Shown: piece after piece, positions 1-10,400 of the stretch | Layout of the letters: the number at the start of each line of letters is the position of its first letter | How positions within the stretch are numbered: the first letter of the stretch is position 1 | Assembly (NCBI RefSeq): GCF_018598185.1 | Contig: NZ_JAHESC010000020.1 | Coordinates: 1 to 64,000, forward strand | DNA length: 64,000 nucleotides | Origin: Dawidia soli | Lineage (GTDB): Bacteria; Bacteroidota; Bacteroidia; Cytophagales; Cyclobacteriaceae | Direction of reading: 5' to 3' | Position numbers and translations under genes: made by a program | Notes under the pieces: model-generated | Seen by the model: the letters and a program-made list of their open reading frames with translations, nothing else | Told to the model about the DNA's origin: nothing | Databases searched by the model: none

Positions 1-546
1 GCCCAGGCCGGACGTAATGCGGATATAGCTGCGGGGTACGTCGCTGAGGTAGATCAGGTCTTTTTCCAGGAAGCATTGGCCTACGAGGCCTTCGCCCAGG
101 CCCACGCGCATGTCGACGTGTTTCTTTTTCTCATAGGCATAGGCGCTGATCAGCTCCAGGTGGGCATCGTCGGGATCGTCGTCGTTGAGGACGAAAATGG
201 CACCCTGGTTTACGCCGAGGTAGTTTACCAGCTTGGAGACCACCTGGTCAAACAACTGGTGGATATCGTCCTGCTGTTGACGCAGGATGTCCGAGAACGT
301 GGCCAGGCCGCGGTTGATCCAGTTCCGTTGCTCTTCCTCCTGGTTGAGCTCGACCATGCGGTCGCGCAGCGAGGTCAGGGCCAGGCCGAACTCAGACTGC
401 CGGTCGCCCTCGTACATAGCCTGAAGGTTGCCGGATTTAATGGATTCAAGGAATTTAATGGCCTCGGTAAGTTCCTGGCGCAGGGAATCATTGGTATTGG
501 ACACGGCATCCCACCGGTCCTTTTGCAAGAGCATATACCTTTTCAT
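1..546 (-). CDS. GAF-domain sensor protein, partial (3' end outside window)
   Basis: The first 182 codons are visible and the gene runs off the left edge. Translation from the ATG at 546 gives MKRYMLLQKDRWDAV, a helical linker of about 90 residues rich in Glu/Gln (probably HAMP-like or coiled coil), then a GAF fold from about residue 95. The segment GEGLVGQCFLEKDLIYLSD is typical of GAF domains. Bacteroidota proteins with this start usually continue into a histidine kinase, a phosphatase or a receiver, but the output domain is not visible here. The frame stays open for about 33 codons upstream of this ATG without another ATG, so the start is the best guess and not certain. The ligand is unknown. 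Confidence 0.8.
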   Translation of the reverse strand, partial: MKRYMLLQKDRWDAVSNTNDSLRQELTEAIKFLESIKSGNLQAMYEGDRQSEFGLALTSLRDRMVELNQEEEQRNWINRGLATFSDILRQQQDDIHQLFDQVVSKLVNYLGVNQGAIFVLNDDDPDDAHLELISAYAYEKKKHVDMRVGLGEGLVGQCFLEKDLIYLSDVPRSYIRITSGLG

Positions 547-665
547 ACAGGGCGGATAGACGTTCTGGTTGGCAAACGCAACTTCAAAGATAGGGAAATA
601 ATTTACCCGTTTACGGGGGAAAGTACCCTTGCTGTATAATTTTTTATACTATAAAAATTCCCCCA

Positions 666-1202
666 TCACGAATTGCCGGATGTCAGGATGACGATGATGA
701 TATAGACGATCCGGTCCAGTCTGATCCGGAGTTTTTTCAGGGCGACGGTGATGTGATACTCCACGGCTTTGGCCGACACCTGCATACGCTTGGCGATCTC
801 TTCGTTGGTATACCGGTCAAAGCGGCTCAGCCGGAAGATCGTTTGGGTGGTGGCCGGGAGCTTGGCCAGCTCCTGGTTCAGCAGGTCGAGGGTCTCTTCA
901 TAGGCCAACGTTTCGTCGGTGGCATATACCTCTTCGCGGTAGCTGTGCGTGGCATGACGGATCAACTTTTCGCGGCTGGCCAGGGAGTCGTACTGATCGT
1001 AGATGCGGTTCCGCATACAACGGAACAGGTATGCTGGCAGGTCCTGTACGTGAAGGAGCTCGGCGCGTTTTAACCAGAGGTGTACAAAAACATCCTGTAC
1101 CAGTTCCTGTGCCGTGGTCCGGTCGCGGAAGTAGTTGTAGGCAACGGAATAAAGCTTCGCCCAGAAGACTTCATAGATCTCCGCGAACTCCACATCGGTC
1201 AT
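666..1202 (-). CDS. ECF RNA polymerase sigma factor, Bacteroidota SusC-linked type
   Basis: This is a sigma-70 family factor of about 178 residues. Region 2 lies near residues 10-75 (segment TAQELVQDVFVHLWLKR) and region 4 near 110-165 (TNEEIAKRMQVSAKAVEYHI, the helix-turn-helix that reads the -35 element). A hydrophobic tail ends the protein, as in other members. I chose the ATG at 1202 because an AAGGA lies 6 nt upstream; an ATG at 1226 in the same frame would add eight residues. The gene is divergent from the fecR-like gene at 1348. In Bacteroidota such pairs transmit a substrate signal from the SusC receptor through FecR to this sigma factor, which then transcribes the susCD genes. That wiring is inferred from position. 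Confidence 0.92.
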   Translation of the reverse strand: MTDVEFAEIYEVFWAKLYSVAYNYFRDRTTAQELVQDVFVHLWLKRAELLHVQDLPAYLFRCMRNRIYDQYDSLASREKLIRHATHSYREEVYATDETLAYEETLDLLNQELAKLPATTQTIFRLSRFDRYTNEEIAKRMQVSAKAVEYHITVALKKLRIRLDRIVYIIIVILTSGNS

Positions 1203-1260
1203 AGCTTCCTTACGGACGTGCAACATATTGGGTCAGGTATTGGCGTAGGGAAGTTAGAAA

Positions 1261-1290
1261 AAAATGTAATCGATGTAAAAATATTTGCAA
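1261..1290 (-). promoter_or_regulatory. Predicted Bacteroidota-type promoter of the ECF sigma gene
   Basis: On the minus strand a TTG (1290-1288) is followed by 19 nt and then TACATTTT (1268-1261), one base from the TAnnTTTG -7 consensus. The spacing fits the Bacteroidota -33/-7 promoter. It would start transcription near 1254, about 50 nt before the chosen start codon. Confidence 0.5.
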
Positions 1291-1347
1291 TCGTTTTAGG
1301 GTAAGAGGCCCCGACAACCTTCATACAGATAGAAACCTTATAGTAAA

Positions 1348-2295
1348 ATGGACTATTACCCTCTCGGGGACCTGATCCGGCGGCATCGGGCAGGAACACT
1401 ATTGCCGCACGAGCGCCGGCAGCTTGAAAATTTCTGGCAGCGCGCCATGGAAGATACATCTTACCTGGACAACCTGTCGCCTGAAGACCGGGCTCTTTTA
1501 AAAGAGACCATGTTCGCGGAAACGCGCCGGCAAATTGCCCGACTGGAGCAGCCTGCGCGTCCGTGGATATATACTGCAGCGGCTTATCGTGTTGCGGCGG
1601 CGGTGTTATTGCTGATCGTCGCGGGGGGCATCTTGTATTGGAATGCAAGTCGCATGACCACGATCTATAGCCCGCCCGGTGAACAGGTCAGTATTATACT
1701 GCCCGACAAGTCGCACGTGACGCTCAACGGAAATTCGACGTTGCGGTATGCAACCGATTGGAAAAAAGAGGGGTTACGGGAGGTCTGGATCGACGGCGAG
1801 GCCTTCTTTGCAGTACGCCATACCGAGCTCCACGCCAAATTCGTGGTGCATGCTGCCAACGAATTAAATGTAGAAGTGCTCGGCACCAAGTTTAATGTGC
1901 GCAGCCGGTCGGAGCGGTCCGAGGTGATGCTGACGGAAGGAAAAGTACGGCTCGAAGTCGAGAGCAGCACGGAGGCGCCGGTATACCTGCATCCCGGCGA
2001 GCTGGCTACTGTCGTCGGCAACGCCGTGTCGACGCATAGCGTCGAAGAGCGCCGCTATACATCCTGGTTACACCAGACGCTGGTGTTCGACCGCACGCCC
2101 CTGGCGGAAGTGGCCATGCTGCTGCGCGATACGTATGGACTAGACGTCACTTTTGCCGGCGACGATCTCGCGGCGCGCGAGCTCTCCGGCGAGATCTCGT
2201 CGGCGACAGTAGACGACGTGTTATATGCCATCGCTGAAACCTTCAACCTGAAGGTGGATCGGGACGGACAGCAGGTGACGATCTCCTCACCTTAA
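1348..2295 (+). CDS. FecR-type anti-sigma factor
   Basis: This 315-residue inner-membrane regulator has an N-terminal cytoplasmic part of about 75 residues that should bind the sigma factor. One transmembrane helix follows at about 79-98 (RVAAAVLLLIVAGGILYW). The periplasmic FecR beta domain covers about 108-225 and includes SPPGEQVSIILPDKSHVTLN. A C-terminal DUF4974-like domain lies near 245-312 (FDRTPLAEVAMLLRDTYGLD), which resembles the STN domain and is the part expected to contact the signalling domain of the SusC transducer. Its neighbours are the divergent ECF sigma gene and the downstream SusC gene 47 nt away, so it is the middle link of a cell-surface signalling relay. Length and domain order are normal for the family. 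Confidence 0.95.
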   Translation: MDYYPLGDLIRRHRAGTLLPHERRQLENFWQRAMEDTSYLDNLSPEDRALLKETMFAETRRQIARLEQPARPWIYTAAAYRVAAAVLLLIVAGGILYWNASRMTTIYSPPGEQVSIILPDKSHVTLNGNSTLRYATDWKKEGLREVWIDGEAFFAVRHTELHAKFVVHAANELNVEVLGTKFNVRSRSERSEVMLTEGKVRLEVESSTEAPVYLHPGELATVVGNAVSTHSVEERRYTSWLHQTLVFDRTPLAEVAMLLRDTYGLDVTFAGDDLAARELSGEISSATVDDVLYAIAETFNLKVDRDGQQVTISSP

Positions 2296-2342
2296 AGAAG
2301 AATACTACTCAATCAATCATAAACCCAAAACCCAAACCCAAT

Positions 2343-5300
2343 ATGTTATATCGCTACAATTACGACGACGCTATACGGAAGTTTAGCGGGTTGCTGGTAT
2401 TACTCCTGCTACCGCTGTTGCTGCCGGCCCAGCAGGATATGCTGGCGCAGGCAGAACGCACAACGGGTACCCGACCGTTGTCCGACGTGCTGGAAGAGAT
2501 CCGCGGTCAATTTCAAATCACGTTTGTATACGAGCCCATCGCGGTAGAAGGAAAACAATTCACCGGAAGTATACCGAACCGGGCGAAAGTGGAGCACGTG
2601 CTCTCCGATGTACTGGATCCCCTGGGATTAAAATTCAGAAAGATCAACCATCGCACGTATTCCATTTTTCCGAAGACCCGCACGCGTGCTGCGTCGGACA
2701 CGAAGCCGGCACCAGCCGATGCTGAAAGCGACGCCACGATATTCCTGGCCACAACGGCACCGTTGCGCACAGCGGATGCGCTGGCGCCGGCCTTTGCCGA
2801 CATCCAGGTGACGGGTATCGTGTCGGATGACGCGGGCAGTCCGCTGCCCGGTGTGAACATCCTGCTGAAGGGCACGGCGCAGGGTGTAACGACCGACACC
2901 GAAGGTCGCTTTACCATTTCCGTACCCGACGGCAGCGCGGTGCTGGTGGTGACCTTCATCGGCTATGTGTCACAAGAGATCACCGTCGGCACACAGACAA
3001 GCCTGAACATCGTCTTACAACCCGATGTGCAGCAGCTGAGTGAGATCGTCGTCGTGGGCTACGGCACGCAGCGACGCTCGTCTGTTACCGGCGCTGTGAC
3101 GACCGTATCGTCGAACGAAGTTGCGGCCTTGCCCGTGGCCGGCGTGGACGCCGCCATCCAGGGGCGCGTGCCCGGTGTACAGGTGACCAACAACGGTAGC
3201 CCGGGTACAACGCCCTCGGTGCGGATCCGCGGCATCGGGTCGATCACCGGTTCGTCGCAACCGCTTTATGTCATCGACGGCTTTCCGCAAGCCGGAAACC
3301 TCAATAACATCGACACCAAAGACATCGAGTCGGTGGAAGTGCTGAAAGATGCGGCGGCTTCGGCTATTTATGGATCACGTGCTGCCAACGGCGTCATCAT
3401 TATTACCACCAAGAGCGGTGCCCGCGACAACAAGGTACACATCGACGTAGACGCCTACTACGGCGTGCAGAAGGCCTGGCGCCAGCTCGACTTGCTGGGC
3501 AGCGCCGACTATATCAACTACGGCACGGCGTTGCTGACAAACGCCGGCAGCGAATTGCCCAAACGATTCTCGGCGTTGGACGAGCCGGTTTATGTGGGGG
3601 CTACGCAAACCTACCGGCAGACGGATACCGACTGGCAGGATGCGATGTTCCGCACGGCACCGATCTCGCAAGTGCAGGTGTCGCTGTCGACCGGCACGGA
3701 GAAGTCCAAGTTATATACCTCGGTGAGCCGGTTCCAGCAGGAGGGGATCATGCTGGGTACGGACTTCGACCGGTATAGCTTACGCCTGAACTACGAGGCG
3801 CGCATCAGCGACCGCTTTACCTTTGGCGAGAACATGAGCATCTCGACCGCGACGGTCCAGAACCAGCCCGAGAGCGGTGCCCGCACCATGGTGCAGCACC
3901 TCATCCGCTCGGTGCCCTATATCCCGATACACGACCCGACGCTGGCGGGTGGCTTCCGCGCGCCGAGCGGTAACGATGGATCCGACCCGGAGAACCCCGT
4001 GCGCATTGCGACGATGGATATCAACAAAGACAATATCATGAACCTGATCGGTCGTGCGTATATCGATGCACGCATTGTCGACGGGCTGCACTACCGGTTT
4101 ACCGCGGGGCTGAACTATTCTGTCGTGCGCCATACCGAAGACCTGCCCATTTACAGCGACAGCTTCAACGGCCGCACCACGCACAACCTGGTCGACAACC
4201 GCACCACGACGTTGTCGCCATACTATTCCAATCAGCTGACATTCGACAAGGTCATCGGCGCGCATACGCTCAACGTTGTGGCAGTTGCCGAGCGCCAGGA
4301 CAACGCCATACAGGTCCTCAACAGTTCTGCACAGCACGCGCGGAACGACATCGGCCAGATGGACGGTACGGCCAACCCGGCCGTAGGCGGCAACCTGAAC
4401 GAGAACGTGCTGCTGTCGTTCCTCGGGCGCGTCAACTATGAGTATAAATCCAAATATCTGCTGAGCGCTTCGCTCCGTCGCGACGGCTACTCGGGCTTTT
4501 CACCCGATCACCGGTGGGGGAGTTTTCCCGGCGTGTCGGTGGGCTGGCGCCTGAGCGAAGAAGCCTTCCTGCAGTCTGCGCCCGCGATATCAGAATTGAA
4601 GGTGCGCGCCAGCTACGGCTCACTGGGTTCGATCGCCAGCGTGGGCTCGTATGAATACCAATCGTTCATCAGCTCCAACACGGCGTACGACTTTAACAAT
4701 GCCGCGACGCCTGGTTCGTACTACGACCGTCTGTCGAATCCAAACCTCACGTGGGAAAAAACCGATATGACCAACTACGGTATCGACCTGGGCTTGTTTG
4801 CCAATGCGCTGACGTTCTCGGTCGAATACTTCGTGCGCAACACGGACGATCTGCTGCTCGACGTAAATGCAACGCCTTCCCTGGGCTTTACACAGCCTAC
4901 GAAGATGAACGTGGCGAAGATGAAGAACTGGGGTACCGAGTTCTCGGTAGGGTATGCCCGGGCGGTCGGCGGACTGACGTTTAATCTGTCGGCTAACGTG
5001 GGTATTATCCGCAACGAAGTGAAGAGCCTCAATACACCCAACGCCGCGCTGTTCAGCGGCAACAATGCCGACTTTGGCGGGTTTAATATTACCCGCACCG
5101 TGGCCGGCCGGCCCATCCAGGAGTTTTACGGGTACCAGACCGACGGCATCTTCCAAAGCGCCGAAGAGATCCTGGCGGCCAACGCCGCGGATGGCGACCC
5201 GACTACAAAATACCAGAACAATGCGGCACCCGGCGATATTCGCTTTAAGGACATCAACGGCGACGGTGTGGTCGATGCTTCCGACCAGGTGAGCCTCGGC

Positions 5301-5831
5301 AACTACCTGCCCGACTTTACCTATGGTCTGAACTTCTCGGCCAACTACCGCAACTTCGACCTGGCCATCTTCCTGCAGGGTGTACAAGGCAACTCGATCT
5401 ATAACGGCACCAAGGTATTGGAGCAGGGTATGCTGCGGTTGTTTGGGGCCGGCACGGCGGTGACAAATGCCTGGACGGAAACAAACCGGAATACCGACGT
5501 GCCCCGCGCGGTGAACGGCGACCCGAACCAGAACTCGCGCACGTCGAACCGCTTCCTGGAAGACGGCTCTTTCCTGCGGATGAAAAATATCAGCATAGGC
5601 TATACGTTGCCGGGAGCGCTGGCACAGGACATGACGCGGGGCACGCTTAAAAAGCTTCGCCTGTATGTGTCCGCGCAGAACCTGTTTACGATCACCGACT
5701 ACACGGGCTACGACCCCGAGATCGGCAACCGTTATCAGAATACGACCGGCAACACGTTGATCAACGGTATCGACTTCGGTCAGTTCCCGTCACCCCGCAC
5801 GGTAATGGCGGGTGTCCAGTTAGGTTTTTAA
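2343..5831 (+). CDS. SusC/RagA-family TonB-linked outer-membrane transporter with STN signalling domain
   Basis: This 1162-residue protein is the outer-membrane channel of a nutrient uptake pair. A signal peptide covers about residues 1-29 (LLVLLLLPLLLPAQ). An STN domain at about 40-110 marks it as a signalling transducer for the FecR/sigma pair upstream. A carboxypeptidase-regulatory-like beta domain lies at about 154-232 (GSPLPGVNILLKGTAQG). The SusC family motif LSEIVVVGYGTQRRSS begins near 232, followed by the plug (YVIDGFP, SVEVLKDAAASAIYGSRAANG) and the beta barrel. It ends in phenylalanine (AGVQLGF), as expected for BAM-dependent folding. It is followed after 22 nt by susD. The substrate cannot be read from the sequence because no glycoside hydrolase or peptidase is encoded beside it. 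Confidence 0.97.
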   Translation: MLYRYNYDDAIRKFSGLLVLLLLPLLLPAQQDMLAQAERTTGTRPLSDVLEEIRGQFQITFVYEPIAVEGKQFTGSIPNRAKVEHVLSDVLDPLGLKFRKINHRTYSIFPKTRTRAASDTKPAPADAESDATIFLATTAPLRTADALAPAFADIQVTGIVSDDAGSPLPGVNILLKGTAQGVTTDTEGRFTISVPDGSAVLVVTFIGYVSQEITVGTQTSLNIVLQPDVQQLSEIVVVGYGTQRRSSVTGAVTTVSSNEVAALPVAGVDAAIQGRVPGVQVTNNGSPGTTPSVRIRGIGSITGSSQPLYVIDGFPQAGNLNNIDTKDIESVEVLKDAAASAIYGSRAANGVIIITTKSGARDNKVHIDVDAYYGVQKAWRQLDLLGSADYINYGTALLTNAGSELPKRFSALDEPVYVGATQTYRQTDTDWQDAMFRTAPISQVQVSLSTGTEKSKLYTSVSRFQQEGIMLGTDFDRYSLRLNYEARISDRFTFGENMSISTATVQNQPESGARTMVQHLIRSVPYIPIHDPTLAGGFRAPSGNDGSDPENPVRIATMDINKDNIMNLIGRAYIDARIVDGLHYRFTAGLNYSVVRHTEDLPIYSDSFNGRTTHNLVDNRTTTLSPYYSNQLTFDKVIGAHTLNVVAVAERQDNAIQVLNSSAQHARNDIGQMDGTANPAVGGNLNENVLLSFLGRVNYEYKSKYLLSASLRRDGYSGFSPDHRWGSFPGVSVGWRLSEEAFLQSAPAISELKVRASYGSLGSIASVGSYEYQSFISSNTAYDFNNAATPGSYYDRLSNPNLTWEKTDMTNYGIDLGLFANALTFSVEYFVRNTDDLLLDVNATPSLGFTQPTKMNVAKMKNWGTEFSVGYARAVGGLTFNLSANVGIIRNEVKSLNTPNAALFSGNNADFGGFNITRTVAGRPIQEFYGYQTDGIFQSAEEILAANAADGDPTTKYQNNAAPGDIRFKDINGDGVVDASDQVSLGNYLPDFTYGLNFSANYRNFDLAIFLQGVQGNSIYNGTKVLEQGMLRLFGAGTAVTNAWTETNRNTDVPRAVNGDPNQNSRTSNRFLEDGSFLRMKNISIGYTLPGALAQDMTRGTLKKLRLYVSAQNLFTITDYTGYDPEIGNRYQNTTGNTLINGIDFGQFPSPRTVMAGVQLGF

Positions 5832-5853
5832 GGATCGATAAAGAAACAGCATC

Positions 5854-7386
5854 ATGAGAATCAACATCACAACCATACTGCTTACGGCCACGGCGGCGTT
5901 CCTGGCAAACGCCTGTGGCGATTCGGCCCTGGACAAGAAGAGTGAGAACTATGTACAGGTGGATAATTATTACCGCACGGTGGACGAGCTTTCGCGCGCG
6001 GTAACGGGCGCCTACGCCATTTTACAAAGCAACAACCTGGGCGGGCGGGAATACTTCTTCCTGCACGACCTGCGCTCGGACGACGTGGCCTCGGGTGGCG
6101 GGCAGCTGGAGACGCCCCGCAACCAATTGCTGATCGGCTCGCACGGCCCGACGAATGCGGTGATGACGTCCGTCTATAACGGCCTGTTCCGCCTGGTACA
6201 TCGCGCCAACGCCATCATTCAGAATGCGCCCGACGCTACCGGCGATGAAGAGCTGAAGAAGCGCCTGGTGGCGGAGTCCCGCTTCCTGCGTGCCTGGGCG
6301 TATTACCAGCTGGCCGGTTTCTGGGGCGGTGTGCCGCTCTATACCACTACGCCGATCCAATTCGAGGACTCTGAACCCCTGGCCCGCAGCACGGCTGCCG
6401 AGATCTGGAATTTTGTATATACAGAGCTAAATGCCGTTGTGCCGGACCTGCCCGCCGAGTATAATAAAAACGACTTCGGCCGGGCGGGCCGCGGCGCGGC
6501 ACTGATGGTGCTGGCCAAAGCCTATCTTTTCAACGGCGACCATGCCAACGCCAAGACGCGCCTGGAAGCCATCAAAGACCTGGGCTATACGCTCGTGGAC
6601 AACTACTTCGACAACTTTACCGAAGAGACGGAATACAACGCGGAGTCTATCTTCGAGCTGTCGTATACCTCGGGAGGTAACTATAACTGGGATGCCGACG
6701 GCAATGCCACGCAGGTGAACGAGTCGTGGATCCGCTCGCAGGAGTATTCGGCGGTAGGCTGGCGCAACCTGATCCCCTGCAATACATTACTGGCCGAATA
6801 CGAGCCCAACGACCCGCGTCTGAAAGATACGTTCTACTTTATCGGCGATACGTATGGCGACCCCGGTGCGCCGCTGGAGCTCACCGAAGACAAGGTACAG
6901 GGTAACAACAGCATGTTTGACGGCGTAGAGCAGAAGGTGAGCTGGAAGAAATATTCTGTGATGTATAAGCTCGACCCGGGAGGCTTTTGGGATAAGATCG
7001 GCATCAACTACCGCATGTACCGCTATGCCGACGTATTGCTGATGCTGGCCGAGTGCGAGAACGAGATCGGCTCGCCCGATGCCGCCATTGATTACCTCAA
7101 CGAGGTCCGCAACCGACCGAGCGTGAACATGCCGGAGTACCCTACGGCCGAATACCCGGTCAACTCGCAGGCGGAGATCATGCGTGCCATCATCCACGAG
7201 CGCCGTGTCGAGCTGGCGGGCGAAGAGGTTCGTAACTTCGATATACTGCGCTGGCGGAAAGACAACAAGCTTACGACCGAGCCCATTTCATATTACGCGC
7301 CGATGTATGAGCTGCTGCCCTTGCCGCAGGACGAATTGAACAACAACCCCAACATCACCCAGGACGATCAAAACCTGGGTTATTGA
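5854..7386 (+). CDS. SusD/RagB-family surface lipoprotein
   Basis: This 510-residue protein is the substrate-binding lid that pairs with the SusC channel upstream. It starts with a lipoprotein signal (TILLTATAAFLANAC) with the modified cysteine at residue 21. The N-terminal helical TPR-like part includes LKKRLVAESRFLRAWAYYQL, a very common SusD signature. The C-terminal SusD domain contains YRMYRYADVLLMLAECENE and IIHERRVELAGEEVRNFDIL, also typical. The end (LPLPQDELNNNPNITQ) is a conserved SusD finish. The stop codon is followed by a 16-bp palindrome and then the UnbV-type gene, so all three probably share a transcript. Confidence 0.97.
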   Translation: MRINITTILLTATAAFLANACGDSALDKKSENYVQVDNYYRTVDELSRAVTGAYAILQSNNLGGREYFFLHDLRSDDVASGGGQLETPRNQLLIGSHGPTNAVMTSVYNGLFRLVHRANAIIQNAPDATGDEELKKRLVAESRFLRAWAYYQLAGFWGGVPLYTTTPIQFEDSEPLARSTAAEIWNFVYTELNAVVPDLPAEYNKNDFGRAGRGAALMVLAKAYLFNGDHANAKTRLEAIKDLGYTLVDNYFDNFTEETEYNAESIFELSYTSGGNYNWDADGNATQVNESWIRSQEYSAVGWRNLIPCNTLLAEYEPNDPRLKDTFYFIGDTYGDPGAPLELTEDKVQGNNSMFDGVEQKVSWKKYSVMYKLDPGGFWDKIGINYRMYRYADVLLMLAECENEIGSPDAAIDYLNEVRNRPSVNMPEYPTAEYPVNSQAEIMRAIIHERRVELAGEEVRNFDILRWRKDNKLTTEPISYYAPMYELLPLPQDELNNNPNITQDDQNLGY

Positions 7387-7402
7387 CCGGAATGCATTCC
7401 GG
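7387..7402. repeat. Perfect 16-bp palindrome between susD and the UnbV gene
   Basis: The sequence CCGGAATGCATTCCGG is a perfect palindrome that begins at the first base after the susD stop codon and fills the gap before the next gene. It could be an RNA processing or mRNA stability hairpin, or a protein-binding site. No T-tract follows, so it is not a standard terminator. Confidence 0.6.
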
Positions 7403-7410
7403 TGTTAGAC

Positions 7411-10400
7411 ATGAGACGACAGGTCTATACGATAGCGTGCCTGGCTATGGCGGCAGCGATCAGCTGCCGCCAGCCCGCACGTTTTGAGCTGTTGCTGGCG
7501 ACGTATACCGGCATCGACTTCGAGAACCGCCTGACCGAAAACGATACGCTCAACGTGCTGACGTTCGAGTATATCTACAACGGCGGCGGTGTAGGCATCG
7601 GCGATTTTAACAACGACGGTCTGTCGGATGTTTTTCTGGCGGGCAACATGGTCAGCAGCCGGTTGTACCTCAACGACGGCTCCCTTCGCTTTCGCGATGT
7701 GACGATTGCTTCGGGCATCACTACACGATCGTGGTGTACGGGCGTGGCCGTGGTTGACATCGATCAGGACGGCTGGCAGGACGTGTATATTTCCACCGTG
7801 CATCCGGACCCGAAGCGTTCGTCGCCCAACCTGCTCTTCCACAACAAAGGTCCCGACGCCCGGGGCATCCCCATCTTTGAAGAGGTAGCGGCCCGCGCAG
7901 GGCTGGCCGATCACAGCTACTGCACGCAGGCGGCGTTCCTGGACTACGACGGTGACGGCGACCTCGATCTGTACCTGCTCACCAACGCGTTGGAGAACTA
8001 TACCCGCAATGCCCCCATCGGCCAGCGCACCGACGGCGGTGGCAAGAGTGTCGACAAGCTATACCGCAACGATGGAACGCCTGGCGCGTTGCCGCGTTTT
8101 ACGGATGTATCTGCCGCGGCCGGCATTCTGACGGAGGGGTGGGGACTGGGCATCGTCGTGAGCGACGTTAACCTGGACGGTCGTCCGGATATTTATGTCG
8201 CCAACGACTTTTTGTCCAACGACCACTTGTACACCAACAACGGTGACGGGACGTTTACCAATACCATCGCAGCCGCATTGCGGCACCAGGAATACAATGG
8301 CATGGGCGCCGACATCGGCGACATCAACAACGACGGTTTACAAGATATACTCGTCGTCGACATGATGCCCGAAGACAACCTGCGGCAGAAGACCATGTTC
8401 TCTGCCACGGGCTATGACCGGTTTCAACAGAACATACGCATGCGTTACCAGCCGCAGTACGTGCGCAACGTGCTGCAGCTCAACAACGGCAACGGCACCT
8501 ATAGCGACATCGGCTATCTGGCCGGCGTGTATGCTACCGACTGGAGCTGGAGCGCGCTGCTGGCCGATCTCGACAACGACAGCCGGCAGGATATGCTGAT
8601 CACCAACGGTTATCGCAAAGACATTACCAACCTGGACTTCACGGCCTATAGCAAAGAAGCCTCGAAGTTCGGCACCGACGCCATTCGCCTTCAGCATGCG
8701 TTGAAGGCCGTCGAGGCGCTGGAGGGAGTGCCCAAGCCCGACCTGCTGTTTCACAACGAGGGCGGCCTGCGGTTTGCCAACGCGTCGCAGGCCTGGGGCA
8801 TGACACAGGAGGCCTATGGCAACGGCGCCGCCTATGCCGACCTGGACAATGACGGCGACCTGGACCTGGTGGTAAACAATATCAACGAAAAGGCATTTAT
8901 ATACCAGAATACCAGCGTTGACCGCGATGCTGCGCACCACCATTATCTGCGCGTACGGCTGAAAGGCCCTGTCGCCAACCGCGATGGTGTGGGCGCGCGC
9001 GTAACACTGTATCAGCATGCTCAACAGCAGGTGCGTGAGTACGCGCCCCAGCGCGGGTATCAATCTACCGTAGAGCCATATTTACATTTCGGCCTGGGCG
9101 GCGCTACGGTCGTCGACACTGTGCACGTGTGGTGGCCCGGTGGTTACGAGCAGGTACTCACGGCCGTGCCGGCCAACCAGGTGCTGACGCTCGATATACA
9201 GAACGCCGTGCCGGTAAAGCCGCTCCCCGATAAAAAAATAGTTCGACTCTTTCGGGAGATGTCGGCATCGCTTCGGTTGCAGTATCGGCACGAAGAAGAC
9301 AACTATATCGATTTTAAAGCCACGCCGACATTGCCGATGCAATACTCGCAGGCGGGTCCGGCCCTGGCCGTAGGCGACGTGGATGGCGACGGCCTGGACG
9401 ATGTGATCTTGTGTGGTGCGGCCCGTCGTGCGGCCCGCATCTTTCGCCAGCAGCGCGACGGCACGTTCCGCCCGGACTCCTTGCCGGGAAAAGGGAACGA
9501 AGACGCCGGCCTGTTATTATTCGATGCCGACGGCGACGGTGATAACGACCTGTACTGTGTCAGCGGCAGCACCGAGTTCAGCGCGGGGCACGCGTTGTAC
9601 CAGGATCGTTTTTATCGCAACGAAGGCGGTATGCTGCGCGCCGACACAACGGCCCTGCCCCGCGAAGCGAGCAGCGGCAGTTGCGTTGTGGCGAGTGACT
9701 TTGACCGCGACGGCGACCTGGACCTGTTCGTCGGTGGCCGCATCGTGCCCCGGCAGTATCCTTCCGCGCCGGAAAGCTTTGTACTGCAGAACAACGGCAA
9801 GGGGATCTTTACGAACATCACCGGTGCGGTAGCCCCGGCGCTGAAGCAAGCGGGTATGGTTACCGGTGCGTTGTGGACGGACTTCGATAACGATGGCTGG
9901 ACCGATCTGGCCGTAGTCGGAGAGTGGATGCCGATCACATTCTATCGCAACGACAACGGCCGCGCGCTGGCGCCGGTGTTTGCCGAGGCGCCCGGCTGGT
10001 GGAACAGTATTACCGGTGGCGACTTTGACCACGACGGCGACACGGACTACATCGCCGGCAACGTCGGTTTGAATACGTTGTTTCGCGCATCGGCGCAAGA
10101 GCCCGTGTCCGTTTACGCGAAAGACTTTGACGGCAGCGGCTCCTTCGACCCGCTCATGTCCCGCTATATCAACGGCACAGAACATTTAATACATCCACGC
10201 GAGACGCTGACCGACCAGATCGTACGCTATAAACGCAAGCTGACACGGTACAGTCTTTACGGAGCGGCTACGCGTGCCGACCTGTTGCCGGCAGAAGAGC
10301 TGGAGGGTGCGTTGGTCTACCAGGCTACGACGCTGACATCATCGTATATCGAAAACCTGGGCGGTGGCCGGTTTGGTATACGTCCGTTGCCTGTAGAAGC

